A DNA stretch of 9,327 nt from Bacteroidota bacterium. GTDB taxonomy: Bacteria; Bacteroidota; Bacteroidia; B-17B0; Aurantibacillaceae. Every line of letters begins with the position of its first letter. Position 1 is the first letter of the stretch. The translations under genes and the position numbers were made by a program. Shown piece after piece: positions 7,352 through 9,327 of this stretch. The notes beneath the pieces were generated by a model. The model worked only from the letters and a program-made list of their open reading frames with translations, did not search any database and had not been told where the DNA came from. The stretch covers positions 1 to 9,327 of the forward strand of contig JANYBY010000168.1 in assembly GCA_025360565.1 (NCBI GenBank), read 5' to 3'.

Positions 7352-7866
7352 TTCCCGTCGATCACCAATTGCTTAAAATCCTTCTTTTTCCTTATTATTA
7401 ATTGATTGGTAGTGTATTTATTTACCACATAATCGTATTCAATGGCCTCTCGACCTTTATTTTCAAGTGCCATTAAATATTTAAGGTCTTTTTCGCTCAA
7501 TAAAGTTTCTTTTTCTTTTTTAAAATTCCAGTAGGCTTTTTCGCGGATCTTTAATCCGGAAAATTTTCGATTGGGCAAAATGATCATTGATGAAATAAAA
7601 TACTTACACCTAAAATTTAAACTGTCGTTAATAACAACAAATTTTTCGGTGATGGTATATTTTTGCGGCGCGCTTGTAAACGATTGTCCCGACGCGGTTG
7701 AAACTTGCTGCGTAGCTTCTTCTACATGGCACTGATAATAAATTAACGAATCGCCTTTTTTTAAAGCGCTTAACATGCTTGAAGCGGAGAGCGAAAAAGA
7801 AGTCGCTGTTTGCGAATAAATTTTAACAGCAACTAATAAAATAAATATACAATAGTTTTTTTTCAA
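7318..7866 (-). CDS. Small secreted protein of unknown function, coupled to purT
   Basis: 182 residues, not recognised. Start is TTG at 7866-7864, directly preceded by an in-frame TAA; no ATG follows until residue 32, which would delete the signal peptide. Residues 1 to ~19 (MKKNYCIFILLVAVKIYSQ) are a signal peptide, with cleavage near IYSQ|TATS. The mature part has a Ser/Thr-rich start, a central beta-rich stretch (KYTITEKFVVINDSLNFRCKYFISSMIILPNRKFSGL) and a Lys-rich C-terminal half (WNFKKEKETLLSEKDLKYLMALE, then TTNQLIIRKKKDF). No catalytic motif, C-terminal sorting domain or second membrane segment is seen; a soluble periplasmic protein is inferred. The TTG overlaps the purT TGA (TTGA), suggesting translational coupling. 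The stop at 7320-7318 lies 34 bases inside cysQ on the other strand. Confidence 0.8.
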   Translation of the reverse strand: MKKNYCIFILLVAVKIYSQTATSFSLSASSMLSALKKGDSLIYYQCHVEEATQQVSTASGQSFTSAPQKYTITEKFVVINDSLNFRCKYFISSMIILPNRKFSGLKIREKAYWNFKKEKETLLSEKDLKYLMALENKGREAIEYDYVVNKYTTNQLIIRKKKDFKQLVIDGNYVLSKLLFVQ

Positions 7867-9038
7867 TTATGGGTCACTTCAATTTGTTTTGATAAACGTA
7901 TGGCTTTTTCTTTTACGGCGTTCACATCGGCATTGGTTACATCGTTACAAACCACAACCGCCATGCGGCGATAAGGGCGCGTAGTGGGCTTGCCAAATAT
8001 TTTTACATCTGTATTTTCATTTTTTAAAACTTCCTCAACACCTTTAAATTTTGGCATGGCTCCTTCTTTACTTGCTAATACAACTGCCGAAGCACCGCAC
8101 CTCAACAAATTTATTTGCGGAATAGGTAAACCTAAAATTGCACGCGCATGTAATTCAAACTCATTATAATTTTGAGTGCCGGCTAAGGTTACCATTCCGG
8201 TATCGTGGGGACGAGGAGAAAGTTCGCTGAAATAAACGCCTTTATCGGTCAGAAAAAATTCAACGCCCCAAATGCCAAAACCTGTAAGCGCTTTGGTAAC
8301 TTTATCAGCCATTTGCTGAGCATCTTTCAGATCTTTATCACTGATGGCGCATGGCTGCCAGCTTTCCTGATAATCGCCGCGTTCTTGGCGATGGCCTATT
8401 GGCGGACAAAATAATGTGTTTCCGTTTTTTTGTGTAACCGTTAGTAAAGTTATTTCTGAATTAAATTTTATAAATTCTTCTACGATCACTTCCTTATAAT
8501 CGCCGCGCGAACCTTCCATGGCGTAGTTCCAGCTTTTTTCGACATCGCCTTCCGATTTAACAACGCTTTGCCCTTTGCCGCTGCTGCTCATTAAAGGTTT
8601 AACTACACAAGGAATTCCAATATCGGAAACCGCTTTTTTAAAATCTTCCAACGTTGAAGCATATAAATAGTTTGCTGTGGTTAATTTTAATTCTTTCGAA
8701 GCCATATCGCGAATGGCTTTTCGGTTCATGGTAAAGTTGGCCGCTTTGGCGCTTGGCACAACTGTTATACCTTGTTTTTCGTAATCGTAAAAACGTTCTG
8801 TTCTTATCGCTTCAATTTCGGGTACTAACAAATCAGGTTTATGCTTGGCAACAATTTTATCTAAAGCATCCCCATCTAACATATTGATCACTTCAAACTC
8901 ATGCGCTACTTGCATGGCGGGTGCGCCTGCATAATTATCAACAGCTATTACATATTGCCCTAGCCGCTGCAAGGCAATTACAACTTCTTTTCCCAACTCA
9001 CCGCTGCCAAGCAGCATTATTTTTTTTTGATAAGACAT
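7863..9038 (-). CDS. purT: Formate-dependent phosphoribosylglycinamide formyltransferase (GAR transformylase 2)
   Basis: 391 residues, near-identical in length to E. coli PurT (392). It joins formate, ATP and GAR to make formyl-GAR in de novo purine synthesis, in place of the folate-dependent PurN step. The ATP-grasp plan is complete. The N-terminal Rossmann-like segment MLLGSGELGKEV (8-19) is followed by INMLDGDAL (51-59), LVPEIEAI (71-78), MNRKAIR (104-110), VKPLMSSSGKGQ (146-157, ATP loop), EITLLTV (195-201), GHRQERGDYQESWQP (215-229), WGVEFF with Glu260 and FSELSPRPHDTG (270-281) with Glu272. The last two glutamates match the metal-binding pair. ATG at 9038-9036 begins 10 bases after the stop of the upstream minus-strand gene, so one transcript is likely. 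Codons 4-7 carry a run of nine A. Confidence 0.97.
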   Translation of the reverse strand: MSYQKKIMLLGSGELGKEVVIALQRLGQYVIAVDNYAGAPAMQVAHEFEVINMLDGDALDKIVAKHKPDLLVPEIEAIRTERFYDYEKQGITVVPSAKAANFTMNRKAIRDMASKELKLTTANYLYASTLEDFKKAVSDIGIPCVVKPLMSSSGKGQSVVKSEGDVEKSWNYAMEGSRGDYKEVIVEEFIKFNSEITLLTVTQKNGNTLFCPPIGHRQERGDYQESWQPCAISDKDLKDAQQMADKVTKALTGFGIWGVEFFLTDKGVYFSELSPRPHDTGMVTLAGTQNYNEFELHARAILGLPIPQINLLRCGASAVVLASKEGAMPKFKGVEEVLKNENTDVKIFGKPTTRPYRRMAVVVCNDVTNADVNAVKEKAIRLSKQIEVTHN

Positions 9039-9048
9039 ATACTGAATT

Positions 9049-9327
9049 TTATTTACCTAATCCGATATCCTGCGGATAACTGTTATGAAACAATCCGTAA
9101 ATAGTGTAACCAATACAAAGCCCAATGGTTCCACCAACGATGGCTTTTATTCTTCGTTTAGATCTTGCTACGCGTTCGTATCCCGAAATATAATGATCGC
9201 TTTCTATGAACTGAGGATCACTAACAGTATTGTGTCTGATACGCACTTTCGGAAAACCCACACAGGCCATAAATCCGTAAGGTGCAATGGGGCCCCAAAA
9301 AGTTCCCGACATTCCGCCTATTAATCC
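9049..9327 (-). CDS. Small membrane protein of unknown function (5' partial)
   Basis: The frame is open to the right edge: five codons (GLIGG) precede the ATG at 9312, so the real start probably lies outside. 92 residues are visible. A glycine-rich hydrophobic segment (LIGGMSGTFWGPIAPYGFMACVGF) leads to a basic/polar stretch (PKVRIRHNTVSDPQFIESDHYISGYERVARSKRRIKA) and a second hydrophobic segment (IVGGTIGLCIGYTIYGLF), ending HNSYPQDIGLGK. This suggests two membrane-associated helices with a positively charged link. The pattern of a proline residue, a tyrosine-rich GYxxxA block, basic residues and then a glycine-rich helix resembles small Bacteroidota proteins of unassigned function; that resemblance is recalled, not computed. 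It stops 10 bases before purT and is probably co-transcribed with it. No function is assigned. Confidence 0.6.
   Translation of the reverse strand, partial: GLIGGMSGTFWGPIAPYGFMACVGFPKVRIRHNTVSDPQFIESDHYISGYERVARSKRRIKAIVGGTIGLCIGYTIYGLFHNSYPQDIGLGK

Noticed and set aside
1..9327. Search for CRISPR arrays, tRNA/rRNA genes, insertion sequences, phage or defence genes
   Set aside because: No short spaced direct repeats, cloverleaf sequences, transposase-like frames or inverted terminal repeats were seen by eye; nearly all DNA is explained by the genes listed.

Overview
The window reads as a chromosomal segment of a free-living member of the Bacteroidota. Two adjacent genes encode large secreted proteins with type IX secretion (T9SS) C-terminal sorting domains, one of type A and one of type B. 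The DNA is AT-rich, start codons lack Shine-Dalgarno sequences, and there is at least one promoter-like match to the Bacteroidota -33/-7 pattern (TTG, then TAnnTTT). The genus cannot be named from this sequence alone.

Layout. Positions 1-1430 (+) hold the 3' part of a secreted beta-propeller-repeat (SBBP) protein with Ig/PKD-like domains and a type A T9SS signal. Positions 1431-1651 are non-coding, with a small palindrome and a probable promoter. Positions 1652-4381 (+) encode a 909-residue, cysteine-rich, fibronectin-III-like exported protein with a type B T9SS ('gliding-motility-associated') C-terminus. A compact run of four plus-strand genes follows: an RsmB-family rRNA m5C methyltransferase (4464-5654), a 140-residue STAS-like small protein (5699-6121), an exported single-domain rhodanese (6129-6509), and the 3'(2'),5'-bisphosphate nucleotidase CysQ (6509-7351). 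The last two overlap by one base. On the minus strand, read right to left, are a 5'-truncated small membrane protein (9327-9049), formate-dependent GAR transformylase PurT (9038-7863), and a small secreted protein of unknown function (7866-7318) that overlaps purT by four bases and runs 34 bases into the 3' end of cysQ.

Function. The first two genes probably build or decorate the cell surface. The rsmB-cysQ run combines rRNA modification with sulfur/nucleotide housekeeping: CysQ removes PAP made during sulfate assimilation, and rhodaneses move sulfane sulfur. PurT is a purine-biosynthesis enzyme. No RNA gene, CRISPR array, insertion sequence, phage gene or defence system was found. The window looks like ordinary core genome next to a surface-protein locus. 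Findings are therefore modest: non-ATG starts, gene overlaps, and small proteins of unknown function.
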